Positions 11,141 to 20,020 of a DNA stretch of 60,112 nucleotides are shown here, piece by piece; within the stretch, counting starts at the first letter, position 1; each line of letters opens with the position of its first letter. The DNA is from Methanobacterium sp. Its GTDB lineage: Archaea; Methanobacteriota; Methanobacteria; Methanobacteriales; Methanobacteriaceae. The notes beneath the pieces are model-generated. The model was given only the letters and a program-made list of their open reading frames with translations, was not told where the DNA came from and did not search any database. Location of the stretch: positions 1-60,112 of the forward strand of contig JACWMK010000008.1 of NCBI GenBank assembly GCA_015661405.1, read 5' to 3'. The translations under genes were made by a program, and so were the position numbers.

Positions 11141-11443
11141 AATATTAAACTCCCCTTTAATTTATATGAATTTAAAAAAAAATTTGTTGAAACTCAATAT
11201 AAATATTTTTTAACCAGTATTTTTAATTTATTGAAAATATTTTTCTAAATAATAAACTAAAATTTGATCTTTATTAATTTTTTTTTTAATTATCCAAAAA
11301 ATCTATTTATATAATAAATGTAACATAATAGAATTAATTAAAGATTTTTTTTAAATTTTATATTTAAACTTCAAAAATATTTAATACTATTAAATATGGA
11401 TTAAAAAATCCAAATTAGAATAAAAAAAAGGGGATATTTAATT
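11141..11443. other. Divergent promoter region
   Basis: AT-rich region between the oxidoreductase gene (minus) and hypC (plus). TTTATATAA at 11306-11314 is a possible TATA box for hypC, which would give a leader of about 100 nt. No ORF or RNA gene is seen. Confidence 0.35.
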
Positions 11444-11674
11444 ATGTGTATTGCAGCACCAGCACAGATACTAGAAATCAATGATAACGTGGCTACCGTG
11501 GATTTTGGAGGGGTAAGACAGCAAGCTAAATTAGATTTAGTAGGAGATTTAGAAGTAGGCAGATACGTTTTAGTTCATTCAGGATATGCTATTGAAGTAT
11601 TAACTGACCAAGAAGCTAAAGAATCTCTTGAAGCTTGGGATGAACTCTTTAAGGCCTTAGATGAAGAGGAATGA
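11444..11674 (+). CDS. hypC: HypC/HupF hydrogenase maturation chaperone
   Basis: Small chaperone (76 aa) that carries the Fe(CN)2CO unit with HypD and delivers it to the large subunit of [NiFe] hydrogenases. It begins MCIAAPAQI, with the essential Cys right after the initiator Met, and has the family pattern of a short beta-barrel (VATVDFGGVRQQAKLDLV) followed by YVLVHSGYAIEVL and an acidic helical tail. The AAGGGG ribosome binding site is well spaced. Other hyp genes are not in the window. It fits a hydrogenotrophic methanogen. Confidence 0.95.
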   Translation: MCIAAPAQILEINDNVATVDFGGVRQQAKLDLVGDLEVGRYVLVHSGYAIEVLTDQEAKESLEAWDELFKALDEEE

Positions 11675-11722
11675 AATTTTTATTTAGAAATAATATTTAA
11701 ATATATTATAAAGAAGTTTAAA

Positions 11723-12111
11723 TCATCTTTTTTTTATTTTAATTCTCTGATTTTTTGAAAGATTCTTTATAACATCTTCTAAAACTTTTTTATTGAATGG
11801 TTATGTATATAATTATAGTATTTTAATCTTCAAGTACTGTCTAATACTTTTTTATTATTAGCTGTTAGAAAAATTATGGGAATGTTGAATGTTTCTAAAA
11901 TTTTTTGAGCAGCCTCTAATCCATCGATTTTTCCTTTTAATATGATATCCATCATGATGAAATCGAGTTGGTTTTCAAAAGCTTTATTTACGGCTTCTTC
12001 TCCGTAAGAATTTAAATATGGTACATTAAACCATAAATCATGTAGATTATTTTTTATGTCTAAAGCTACTATATTCTCATCTTCTACTACTAGAGCATTT
12101 TTAGCGGACAT
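11723..12111 (-). pseudogene. Decayed response-regulator receiver
   Basis: The N-terminal 93 codons (11830-12111) encode a receiver domain of the PAS-kinase-linked type: VVEDEN with the acidic pair, the phospho-acceptor in FIMMDIILKGKIDG, and PIIFLTANN. The frame then stops, before beta-5. Further on the same strand, in another frame, the missing end is still readable: codons for Y-T-stop-P-F-N-K-K-V-L-E-D-V-I-K-N-L, closing with TGA at 11723-11725. The stop is TAA in place of the Lys codon of the conserved KPF motif. A frameshift plus a nonsense change therefore destroyed the gene. It has no cognate kinase next to it. Confidence 0.7.
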
Positions 12112-12290
12112 TTCTAAATCATCGTTGAATCGAAAATTAAATAATTTCTTTGAATCATTTTTTACATTATTTACTAAAGAATAAATATTTTAATGTAATT
12201 ATTTCTTAAATAAAAAAATTATTAACCATTTATTAATTTTATAAAAAATTCTATTAAATAAAAATAATATGATTCATTTAATTTTTATAT

Positions 12291-12794
12291 TTAGTAAATT
12301 GAAACTCTTTTAACTCCTTTGATCTTTAAAAATTCATTAATTAATTCGCCTTTAACTTGTTTTTCAGTTATTATGGTGAGGCGGGGATTTTCTTCAAGTT
12401 CAGGGTCTCCTGCATGGGCTTGTCTGATGCTAATATTTTCACGGGAGATGAGTTGTGTGGCATGGGCTAATATGCCTGGATTATTGGCATGTGCTTCTAT
12501 TTCTACTACACCAAATCCTAGGTTTCCTGCTACGTTTTTTAGGAGTGTTCCGGCGGGATATATATTTTCGAATATTTCTCTTAGTTGATGGTCTTTGAGT
12601 ATAACATTGACTGTGGTTTTTATTGTTCTCCGGTCTACCCCTACTGATCTTGCTATGGCTACGTCGGTTATTTCCACGTCTCCACAGTATATTTTACCAT
12701 TTTCAGTGATGTGTAACCCTAGTTCCACTATTTTTCTAGCTATGCGCATTCTTGCTGGGTATTTCTCAAATTTATATTTTATTTTATTCCACAT
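12291..12794 (-). CDS. trpY: TrpY-type transcriptional regulator (HTH plus ACT domain)
   Basis: A 167-residue regulator with an N-terminal helix-turn-helix (EITDVAIARSVGVDRRTIKT, about residues 41-60) and a C-terminal ACT-like amino-acid-binding domain (FGVVEIEAHANNPGILAHA and onwards). It is encoded divergently from trpEGCFBAD, exactly as TrpY is in Methanothermobacter thermautotrophicus. There TrpY represses its own gene and the trp operon by binding TGTACA TRP boxes in response to tryptophan. A TGTACA box lies in the shared promoter region here (12905-12910). The name rests on architecture, location and the operator, not on an alignment. Confidence 0.8.
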   Translation of the reverse strand: MWNKIKYKFEKYPARMRIARKIVELGLHITENGKIYCGDVEITDVAIARSVGVDRRTIKTTVNVILKDHQLREIFENIYPAGTLLKNVAGNLGFGVVEIEAHANNPGILAHATQLISRENISIRQAHAGDPELEENPRLTIITEKQVKGELINEFLKIKGVKRVSIY

Positions 12795-12894
12795 TCAATT
12801 TTCACTTTCCTAATTTTAATTTCAAAACTTCATATATTTCTATTTAAATTCTATTTTTTATTTAAAATATTTTTTAGAATACTTATAATTATTA

Positions 12895-12940
12895 TGTATA
12901 AATATGTACACTAAAGCTTTATATATAACAGTAATGTATA
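12895..12940. promoter_or_regulatory. Divergent trpY/trpE promoters with TRP boxes
   Basis: The region holds a perfect TRP box TGTACA at 12905-12910. TGTATA one-mismatch copies lie at 12895-12900 (10 bp away) and 12935-12940 (30 bp away), so all three fall on the same helix face. A TATA box for trpE (TTTATATA, 12918-12925) points right, with the start expected near 12950. A TATA-like TTTATACA for trpY (about 12896-12903, minus strand) points left and overlaps the boxes. Binding by TrpY would therefore cover both promoters. The TGTACA target is known from Methanothermobacter; the one-mismatch sites are my inference. Confidence 0.65.
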
Positions 12941-13034
12941 TAATAATTTAATTGTTGGAACTAAATTCAATATTATAAAATTAGTTGATCCAAAAATAAA
13001 AATTTAATAAAGAAATTTGAGTTGGTGAATAATA

Positions 13035-13067
13035 ATGAAAGGCTGTGAATGTTTTTGGCGATTTTAA
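13035..13067 (+). CDS. Possible Trp-containing leader peptide overlapping trpE
   Basis: ATG at 13035, with GGTGA (13024-13028) 6 nt upstream, opens a ten-codon frame MKGCECFWRF ending in TAA at 13065-13067. It overlaps the first seven codons of trpE in another frame. The trpE GTG at 13045 is 16 nt from the same Shine-Dalgarno site, so the leader ATG is the better placed start. This could be a translational control element that senses Trp-tRNA or couples translation, or a chance frame. Confidence 0.3.
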   Translation: MKGCECFWRF

Positions 13068-14409
13068 TATTAGAATAAATGAACCTAAAAGTATAAAACT
13101 AAATTTTGACTCTCCATTCGAACTATTTAAAAAAATATATAACAACTATCCTCATGCATTTCTTTTAGAATCTATGGAAAGTGATAGTGGAATGGCTAGA
13201 TTTTCAGTTTTAGGATTTAAACCAGTTGCAACTTTAAAAGCACAGGATAATATATTGGAAATAGAGAAAGATGGTGATAAACAGGAAATTGATGTAGAAA
13301 ATCCTTTTGATGAAATAAAAAAAATTATTTCATCTAGTAATGGAAAAAAAGGATTTCGTGGTGGATTAGTGGGTTACGTGTCCTATGAGTCAGTTCGACA
13401 CTTCGAACCTATTGAAATTAAGGAAGGTGTTTATCCAGATTTTGAATTCGGATTATTTTTAGATGGAATAATATTCGATAGAATCCGAAATAAATGTGAA
13501 TATGTAACTCTTAATGAAGATAGATCTGAAGAGTTAAAAAATATTTCTAAAGAAGAAGAAGTTGAGATTGATGGGATAAGCTTTAAGGAAAATGGACATC
13601 ATTTCAGTAAGGATAAGTTTGAAGAAATGGTTCTTCAAGCTAAAGAGAAGATAAAGGCGGGAGAAATATTTCAAAGCGTCATTTCTAATGCCCGTGAATA
13701 TACAATTAAAGGTAATAAACTATCCTTTTATGAAAGACTTCGTAATATAAATCCTTCACCCTATATGTATCATTTGAAAATGGATAATCGAGAAATCATT
13801 GGTTCTAGTCCAGAAATGTTAGTTAGGGTAGAAAACAGGATGATGGAAACATATCCTATTGCTGGTACTATAAAACGTGGTGCTAACCAATTTGAAGATG
13901 AATTGTTAAAAAAAGAACTTTTAGCTGATGAGAAAGAAAGAGCTGAACATTTAATGTTGGTTGATCTTGCTAGAAATGATGTGGGTAAGGTTAGTAAATT
14001 TGGCTCGGTAAAAGTACATGATTACATGGGGATTAAAAAGTTTTCACATGTTCAACATATATTTTCCCGAGTTACTGGGGAGTTGAATGATAATAAAACA
14101 TCCGTAGATGCATTTAAAGCCATGTTTCCGGCTGGAACTCTTAGTGGAGCCCCTAAAATAAGGGCTATGGAAATAATTGATGAATTGGAAGAAATTCCCC
14201 GTGGACCTTATGGGGGTGCTGTGGGTTATTTTTCACTTAATGGTAATGCAGATTTTGCTATAACTATACGCACTATGGTGTGTGAAGATAATCAAGCTAA
14301 AATACAGGCTGGTGCTGGTATAGTGCATGATTCGATTCCAGAAAATGAATATTATGAATGCGAGAATAAAGCTAGTGCCCTTATAAATGCTCTTAGAGGG
14401 ACTGGGTGA
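13045..14409 (+). CDS. trpE: Anthranilate synthase component I
   Basis: Converts chorismate plus ammonia (from TrpG) to anthranilate, the first committed step to tryptophan. It carries the LLES tryptophan-feedback motif (about residues 40-43) and the chorismate-enzyme signatures TYPIAGTIKRG, LVDLARNDVG, PAGTLSGAPKIRAMEII and GGAVGY. Its 454 residues are normal for the family. It starts at GTG 13045, because an in-frame TGA at 13036-13038 closes the frame just upstream; this start is poorly placed relative to the GGTGA at 13024. It is the first gene of trpEGCFBAD, with trpG 7 nt downstream. Expression is probably repressed by TrpY. Confidence 0.96.
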   Translation: MNVFGDFNIRINEPKSIKLNFDSPFELFKKIYNNYPHAFLLESMESDSGMARFSVLGFKPVATLKAQDNILEIEKDGDKQEIDVENPFDEIKKIISSSNGKKGFRGGLVGYVSYESVRHFEPIEIKEGVYPDFEFGLFLDGIIFDRIRNKCEYVTLNEDRSEELKNISKEEEVEIDGISFKENGHHFSKDKFEEMVLQAKEKIKAGEIFQSVISNAREYTIKGNKLSFYERLRNINPSPYMYHLKMDNREIIGSSPEMLVRVENRMMETYPIAGTIKRGANQFEDELLKKELLADEKERAEHLMLVDLARNDVGKVSKFGSVKVHDYMGIKKFSHVQHIFSRVTGELNDNKTSVDAFKAMFPAGTLSGAPKIRAMEIIDELEEIPRGPYGGAVGYFSLNGNADFAITIRTMVCEDNQAKIQAGAGIVHDSIPENEYYECENKASALINALRGTG

Positions 14410-14416
14410 TTGAAAA

Positions 14417-14986
14417 ATGATATTAATTATTGATAATTATGATTCATTCACTTATAATCTTTATCAGTTAATGGGAGAACTTCATGAAGATATCACTGTT
14501 AAACGCAATGATGAAATAAGCATTGAAGAGATAAAGGAGCTTAATCCTGAGAGAATAGTTATTTCACCTGGCCCGGGTCGTCCTGAAAATAAGAGAGATT
14601 TCGGAATTTGTAATCAGGTTATACGGAAATTTGGGAAATTAACACCTATCCTTGGTGTATGTTTAGGGCATCAAGGAATTTTCAATGCTTTCGGTGGTGA
14701 AATAATACGTACAGAGCCAGTGCATGGTAAAACGAGTCAAATATTCCATACAGGGGATAATATATTCAAAGGAGTTAAAAATCCTCTTACTGCTGCAAGA
14801 TACCATTCATTAGTATGTAATAGTGAAAAAACTCGGGAATGTATTGAAATCATTGCCAGAACTAGTGAAGGTATGATAATGGCTATAAAACATAATATTA
14901 ATCCTATAGTGGGACTTCAATTTCATCCAGAATCTGTGGGTACACCAGTTGGAAGAAGAATACTAAAAAATTTCCTGGAGATGTAA
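14417..14986 (+). CDS. trpG: Anthranilate synthase component II (glutamine amidotransferase)
   Basis: Class I glutamine amidotransferase that supplies ammonia to TrpE. The nucleophile Cys82 lies in GVCLGHQG, and the His170/Glu172 pair in FHPESVGTP completes the triad. The oxyanion-hole motif SPGPGRP is present. At 189 residues it is a stand-alone subunit, not fused to TrpD. It lies between trpE (7-nt gap) and trpC (3-nt gap). Confidence 0.96.
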   Translation: MILIIDNYDSFTYNLYQLMGELHEDITVKRNDEISIEEIKELNPERIVISPGPGRPENKRDFGICNQVIRKFGKLTPILGVCLGHQGIFNAFGGEIIRTEPVHGKTSQIFHTGDNIFKGVKNPLTAARYHSLVCNSEKTRECIEIIARTSEGMIMAIKHNINPIVGLQFHPESVGTPVGRRILKNFLEM

Positions 14987-14989
14987 GTT

Positions 14990-15784
14990 TTGGAGTTTTC
15001 AGATATAATAAAGCGGCGAAGGGAAGTTTTAAATAAAGAAAAGTTTTATAAACCTTTAAGTGAGTTAAAAGAGGATATTAAAAGAATTAAAGTGAGGAAA
15101 AGCTTCAAAAATAGTCTTTTAAAAAATGATGATGTGTCTATAATATGTGAATACAAACCAGCATCACCTTCGGTTGGTGACATCTCTAATTTATCAGTGG
15201 AGACTGTATTACCATTATTTGAGGAGTTGGGTGCTAGTGCAGCTTCAATTATAACTGAAGAGAGTTTTTTTAAAAGCTGTGTTAATAATTTGAAGATTGC
15301 TTGTAAAATTAGTGGTTTACCATTGCTTAGAAAAGATTTCATTTTAGATGAATATCAAATATATGAGTCAAGGGCTAATGGAGCTAACGCGGTTCTTTTA
15401 ATGGCTGATCTTTATCCTAATTTATCAGAAGGAATTTTAATCACCCAATATTTAGGAATGGATGCACTGGTTGAGTGTAAAAATGAGGGAGAGATAGAGA
15501 AGGCCATTAATGCTGGCGCTGAAATAATTGGAATAAATAATCGAAGCTTTGAAGATTTCAGCATAAATTTTAATCGTACAAGGAAACTCTCAGGATTAGT
15601 GCCCCCTGAAATTATTTTAGTAACTGAAAGTGGGGTAAAGAATCGAGATGATGTCGAATTACTCTCTAATTATGGAATTGATGCACTGTTAGTGGGGACT
15701 AGTATAATGGAATCTGATGAAATGTCTGGTAAGATAACTGAAATTGTGGGTGCTGCTAAAAATTCTAGAGTGGAACGAAGATGA
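14990..15784 (+). CDS. trpC: Indole-3-glycerol-phosphate synthase
   Basis: TIM-barrel enzyme that closes the indole ring from CdRP. Motifs seen are the CEYKPASPS loop with the catalytic Lys, LLRKDFILDEYQIYE, GANAVLLM, ECKNEGE, GINNRSFEDF and TESGV. Its 264 residues are typical. It starts at TTG (14990) with GGAG at 14977-14980. Its stop overlaps the trpF start by 4 nt (ATGA), which implies translational coupling. Confidence 0.95.
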   Translation: MEFSDIIKRRREVLNKEKFYKPLSELKEDIKRIKVRKSFKNSLLKNDDVSIICEYKPASPSVGDISNLSVETVLPLFEELGASAASIITEESFFKSCVNNLKIACKISGLPLLRKDFILDEYQIYESRANGANAVLLMADLYPNLSEGILITQYLGMDALVECKNEGEIEKAINAGAEIIGINNRSFEDFSINFNRTRKLSGLVPPEIILVTESGVKNRDDVELLSNYGIDALLVGTSIMESDEMSGKITEIVGAAKNSRVERR

Positions 15785-16458
15785 AAGTAAAGATCTGTGG
15801 AATAACTCGAGCTGAAGATGTAATGGTATGTGAAGAAAATAATGCGGATCTTATCGGTTTCATAAATATTAAACGCTCCCAACGATTTGTGGAACTTAAT
15901 AAAATCAATGAATTAACTAGTAAACTTAAGATTAAAGATAAATCAGTCTTGGTGATTGAGCCTGATAATCTTAAAGAAGCAGAATTAATTTTAGAAAAAA
16001 CAGATATAAACATAGTACAATTTCATTCACTTTCAAGTGATCATATTAATAGTTTAAAGGAATTAGAATCAATTAATAAAGAATTGAAGATAATTAAGGC
16101 TGTGGGAATTCCTGAAAGAATTAATGAATTGAAAAAAATTGAAATAGAAGATTTCGCCCGGGTTTGTGATTCTTTACTATTTGATTATGAGAATCATGGG
16201 AAAAGCGGTGGCACTGGGAAGCAAATTCCTCTTAAATTAGTTTTTGAAGCTGCTAGAATTGCAAAAAATGTTAATGATGATATAGAATTATTTTTAGCTG
16301 GGGGATTAAATTTAAAACAGCTTGAAAATGAAGGAAATTTTATTGCAGAAATATTTGATTTTATAGATGTTAATTCCGGTGTTGAAGATCAACCTGGATT
16401 TAAGAATGAACAGAAAATTAGAAGTATTATACAATTTAGTAAAAAATTAAATTTTTAA
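15781..16458 (+). CDS. trpF: Phosphoribosylanthranilate isomerase
   Basis: Catalyses the Amadori rearrangement of N-(5-phosphoribosyl)anthranilate to CdRP. The catalytic Cys is in VKICGITR, the substrate region is QFHS, GKSGGTGK and LAGGLN match the phosphate-binding loops, and NSGVE sits near the end. It has 225 residues. It overlaps trpC by 4 nt. The trpF to trpB gap is 45 nt. Confidence 0.93.
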   Translation: MKVKICGITRAEDVMVCEENNADLIGFINIKRSQRFVELNKINELTSKLKIKDKSVLVIEPDNLKEAELILEKTDINIVQFHSLSSDHINSLKELESINKELKIIKAVGIPERINELKKIEIEDFARVCDSLLFDYENHGKSGGTGKQIPLKLVFEAARIAKNVNDDIELFLAGGLNLKQLENEGNFIAEIFDFIDVNSGVEDQPGFKNEQKIRSIIQFSKKLNF

Positions 16459-16503
16459 TTTAATATATTTTTTGAAAATATAATTTTATAGGTGAGTTTT
16501 AGA

Positions 16504-17685
16504 ATGATATCTGATGGTAAATTCGGGAAATATGGGGGTATTTTTGTTCCAGAGCTTCTCATACCTGCTTTAGAAGAATTGGAAGCTGCCTTCATTAAAT
16601 ATAAAGATGATAAGAATTTTAATGTTGAATTGGATTATTACTTGAGAGAATTTGCTGGAAGACCTACTTCCTTATATTATGCACGTAACCTTTCGGAGAA
16701 GTTGGGATGTAAAATTTACCTTAAAAGAGAGGATATGCTGCATACTGGGGCTCATAAAATAAATAATACATTAGGACAAGGGTTGTTAGCTCAACATATG
16801 GGTAAAAAAAGATTAATTGCAGAAACTGGTGCTGGGCAGCATGGTATTGCTACTGCAGTTGTAGGTGCATTATTAAAAATGCCTACTGAAGTTTATATGG
16901 GCAGTGAAGATGTGATTAGACAGAAATTAAATGTTTTTAGAATGGAGCTTTCTAATGCTAAGGTTTTACCTGTTGACAATGGCTCACGTACACTTAAGGA
17001 TGCTATAAATGAAGCTTTAAGGAATTGGATTAGTAATGTGGAGGATACTCATTACTTGATCGGCTCTACAATGGGACCTCATCCTTACCCTACTATGGTG
17101 AAGCATTTCCAGAGTATAATTGGAAGGGAAACCAGAAAACAGATTATGGAGAAGGAGGGTGTAAATCCTGATGTGATAATCGCTTGTGTTGGTGGTGGCA
17201 GTAATGCTATCGGTATCTTCTCTGAATTCATAGAACATGATGAAGTGGAGTTAATTGGCGTTGAGGGTGGTGGAAATGGAGTGAACAGTGGTAAAACTGG
17301 TGCCACTCTTTCAGTTGGATCTGAAGGAGTGTTGCATGGTTCTCTTTCATTTGTACTTCAAGATGATTATGGACAAATAAGTGAAGCTCATTGCGTGTCT
17401 GCAGGACTTGATTATCCTGGTGTGGGTCCTGAACATGCTTATTTAAAGGTAACAGGCCGTGCTAAGTACGTAGCTATTACTGATAAAGAAGCTCTTCATG
17501 GTTTTAAATTACTTTCCCAATATGAAGGCATAATACCGGCTCTTGAAAGTGCTCATGCTATTGCTTATCTAGAAAAATATGCAGAGATGCGTGAAAATAA
17601 GGGTAAAACTATAATTGTGAATCTTTCAGGGAGGGGGGATAAGGATATGTTCTTAGTTGCAGAGAAGATGGGTGATGAGTTATGA
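16504..17685 (+). CDS. trpB: Tryptophan synthase beta chain
   Basis: PLP enzyme that condenses indole with serine. The PLP Lys is in the HTGAHKINN motif, the catalytic Glu is in ETGAGQHG, and the phosphate-binding loop is GGGSNAIG. The sequence matches the TrpB1 form that works in the alpha2beta2 complex. I chose ATG 16504, not GTG 16492, because AGGTGA at 16490-16495 is an ideally spaced ribosome binding site for 16504 and itself contains the GTG. It overlaps trpA by 4 nt. Confidence 0.96.
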   Translation: MISDGKFGKYGGIFVPELLIPALEELEAAFIKYKDDKNFNVELDYYLREFAGRPTSLYYARNLSEKLGCKIYLKREDMLHTGAHKINNTLGQGLLAQHMGKKRLIAETGAGQHGIATAVVGALLKMPTEVYMGSEDVIRQKLNVFRMELSNAKVLPVDNGSRTLKDAINEALRNWISNVEDTHYLIGSTMGPHPYPTMVKHFQSIIGRETRKQIMEKEGVNPDVIIACVGGGSNAIGIFSEFIEHDEVELIGVEGGGNGVNSGKTGATLSVGSEGVLHGSLSFVLQDDYGQISEAHCVSAGLDYPGVGPEHAYLKVTGRAKYVAITDKEALHGFKLLSQYEGIIPALESAHAIAYLEKYAEMRENKGKTIIVNLSGRGDKDMFLVAEKMGDEL

Positions 17686-18500
17686 TTGAAAATAATCCCA
17701 TAGCTGAAAGTTATAGTGATATGTTTAAGAGGGTTAAAGAGAAAGGTGAAGGAGTATTTATACCTTTTATTGTTGCGGGTGATCCTGATTTTGAAACGTC
17801 ACTCCGGATGGTGCGGATGATGGTGGATGGCGGTGCGGATGCATTGGAAATTGGTTTTCCTTTTAGCGATCCATTAGCGGATGGTCCTACAGTACAATCA
17901 GCTGATATTAGAGCTTTAAATTCTGGAATGAATACAGATAAAGGTTTTGAATTTGTAAGAAGGATTCGGGAATTCACAGATATTCCTATTGGATTATTAG
18001 TGTATTATAACCTCATCTATAAAATGGGTGTTGATAAGTTTTATAGAAAAGCCCATATTAGTGGTGTTAATGGTGTTCTTGCTGCGGATTTGCCTCCTGA
18101 AGAAGCGAGTATAGCCATTGAGGCTGCTAGAAATAATGGTGTTAATCAAATCTTTCTAGCTGCTCAGAGTACTAGTAATGAACGACTTAAGAAAATAGTA
18201 GAGTTATGTTCTGGTTTTCTTTATGTGGTTTCAGTTATGGGAGTTACAGGAGCGAGGAGTCAACTTAAAGTCAGTACTGTAGAATTAGTGGAGAGAATGC
18301 GTATTCATACTCAACTTCCTATTTGTGTGGGTTTTGGGATTTCTAAACCAGAGCATGTGCGAGAAGTTATAGCTGCAGGTGCTGATGGAGCTATTGTGGG
18401 GAGCGCTCTTATTGATGTGATGGTGAATAATGTGGAGAATTCTGAATTTAGAGTTCGCGAATGTTGTCAGATTATGAAAAATGCCACCAAGGTAAGATAA
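17682..18500 (+). CDS. trpA: Tryptophan synthase alpha chain
   Basis: TIM-barrel enzyme that cleaves indole-3-glycerol phosphate to indole and glyceraldehyde-3-phosphate. The catalytic Glu is in LEIGFPFSDPLADGP, the catalytic Asp in AADLPPEEA, and VSVMGVTGAR, GFGIS and DGAIVGSAL are the other barrel motifs. It has 272 residues. Its ATG overlaps the trpB stop, and GGTGAT inside trpB serves as its ribosome binding site. This fits stoichiometric synthesis with TrpB. Confidence 0.96.
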   Translation: MIENNPIAESYSDMFKRVKEKGEGVFIPFIVAGDPDFETSLRMVRMMVDGGADALEIGFPFSDPLADGPTVQSADIRALNSGMNTDKGFEFVRRIREFTDIPIGLLVYYNLIYKMGVDKFYRKAHISGVNGVLAADLPPEEASIAIEAARNNGVNQIFLAAQSTSNERLKKIVELCSGFLYVVSVMGVTGARSQLKVSTVELVERMRIHTQLPICVGFGISKPEHVREVIAAGADGAIVGSALIDVMVNNVENSEFRVRECCQIMKNATKVR

Positions 18501-18524
18501 TTCTAATGTTTGAAGTGTTTATTT

Positions 18525-19583
18525 ATGATGATTAATGATTGCCTTAAGAAAGTTGTCTCTGGTGAAGATTTAAGTGAAGATGAATCTTACCAGTGCATGA
18601 TGGAAATTAAAATTGGTTCTGCTAGTGAAGTGGAGATTGCAGCTTTATTAACAGCACTTTCTATGAAAGGAGAAACTGTAGATGAGGTAACTGGTTTTGC
18701 TAAGGCTATGCGTGAAGCAAGTATAAAAGTATCTTCTCCACCTGGACGTATTTTAGTGGATAGCTGTGGGACAGGTGGTGATAAGTTTAAAACTTTTAAT
18801 GTTAGCACTGCTGCCGCTATTATAGCTGCTTCTTGCGGAGTTACCATTGCTAAGCATGGGAATCGTAGTATTACCAGTAAATGTGGTGGTGCTGATATTC
18901 TTGAATCTTTGGGTGTTAATATTAACTGTGATAGTGAAGGTGTGGAGAAGTGTTTGGAGGTAATTGGATTAGGTTTTATGTTTGCCCCTCATTTTCATCC
19001 GACTATGCAAAATGTGATGCCTGTTAGGAGAATGCTTGGGATTAGAACTATTTTCAATATTTTAGGTCCTTTAACTTCACCGGCTAATGCAGATATCCAG
19101 TTGTTAGGAGTTTTTGATCCAAGTTATGTGGAGTTAATGGCTAATGTTTTGAATAAGTTAGGTGTTAAGCGGGCTTTGGTGGTTCATGGATTTGATAACA
19201 ATAATCAACCTGCTATGGATGAAATATCTACTTTAGGTCGGAGTAAAGTAGCTTTTTTGAGTGGAGGTGTGGTTAAGGTTCAGGAATGGTATCCTGAAGA
19301 TTTTGGTTTGGAGTATAGTATTCCTGAGTATATTAAAGCTCCTGAAAGTCTTGATGAAAATCTAGAAGTTATCACTGGTGTTTTGAAGGGTAGAAGAAAT
19401 AGTATTGATGATGAGGCTCGTTTGAATCTTTGTCTTGTAAATGCTGCGGCTATTTTATTTATTGCTGGAAAAGCGGGTAGTCTTAAGGTGGGAATGAAAT
19501 TGGTTCGTGAATCTGTTATAAATGGTGATGCTTTTAGTAAATTAAGTGAATTTATTAGAATAAGTAATAAATATTGTAAATAA
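18525..19583 (+). CDS. trpD: Anthranilate phosphoribosyltransferase
   Basis: Transfers phosphoribose from PRPP to anthranilate. Motifs seen are DSCGTGGDKFKTFNVST (PRPP-binding GTGGD), the KHGNRSITSKCGGADILE loop, and RRMLGIRTIFNILGPL with VHG and DEIST further on. It has about 352 residues from ATG 18525, which I prefer to the upstream TTG at 18510 because a GAAGTG motif sits just before it. It is the last gene of the operon, matching the trpEGCFBAD order known in Methanothermobacter. Confidence 0.95.
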   Translation: MMINDCLKKVVSGEDLSEDESYQCMMEIKIGSASEVEIAALLTALSMKGETVDEVTGFAKAMREASIKVSSPPGRILVDSCGTGGDKFKTFNVSTAAAIIAASCGVTIAKHGNRSITSKCGGADILESLGVNINCDSEGVEKCLEVIGLGFMFAPHFHPTMQNVMPVRRMLGIRTIFNILGPLTSPANADIQLLGVFDPSYVELMANVLNKLGVKRALVVHGFDNNNQPAMDEISTLGRSKVAFLSGGVVKVQEWYPEDFGLEYSIPEYIKAPESLDENLEVITGVLKGRRNSIDDEARLNLCLVNAAAILFIAGKAGSLKVGMKLVRESVINGDAFSKLSEFIRISNKYCK

Positions 19584-19651
19584 ACTATTTTTGATTTATC
19601 AATTTAATTATAAAATTTAGAAAGATTTTATAGTGTTAAATAAAAAAAGAA

Positions 19652-19687
19652 GGTAAAATTGAGGTAATTAATATACCTGAATTTACC
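19652..19687 (+). terminator. Hairpin downstream of the trp operon
   Basis: An imperfect inverted repeat (GGTAAAATTGAGGTA pairing with TACCTGAATTTACC across a 7-nt loop) lies about 70 nt after trpD. It could stabilise or end the trp mRNA. It lacks a clean T tract directly behind it, so the terminator label is tentative. Confidence 0.35.
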
Positions 19688-19789
19688 ATTGCTCCAATTA
19701 ATTATCTATGAATTATTCTAATATAAATCTTTTGAATTAATAAAATAGTATTACTTAATATTTAATAATTTAATATATTGAATATAAAA

Positions 19790-19862
<73 letters not shown>

Positions 19863-20020
19863 CTAATTAAATATTTAAAAGCGTAGTTTTATATTAGTAA
19901 TTCAAAATGGGTAGTGTAGATGCAAGATTTAATCTTCATCATATATATCCTTTCTGGTTTTAGATTATTAAATTAATCTGATATGCTTTTAAATTTCACT
20001 CAATAAATATAAAATGAATT

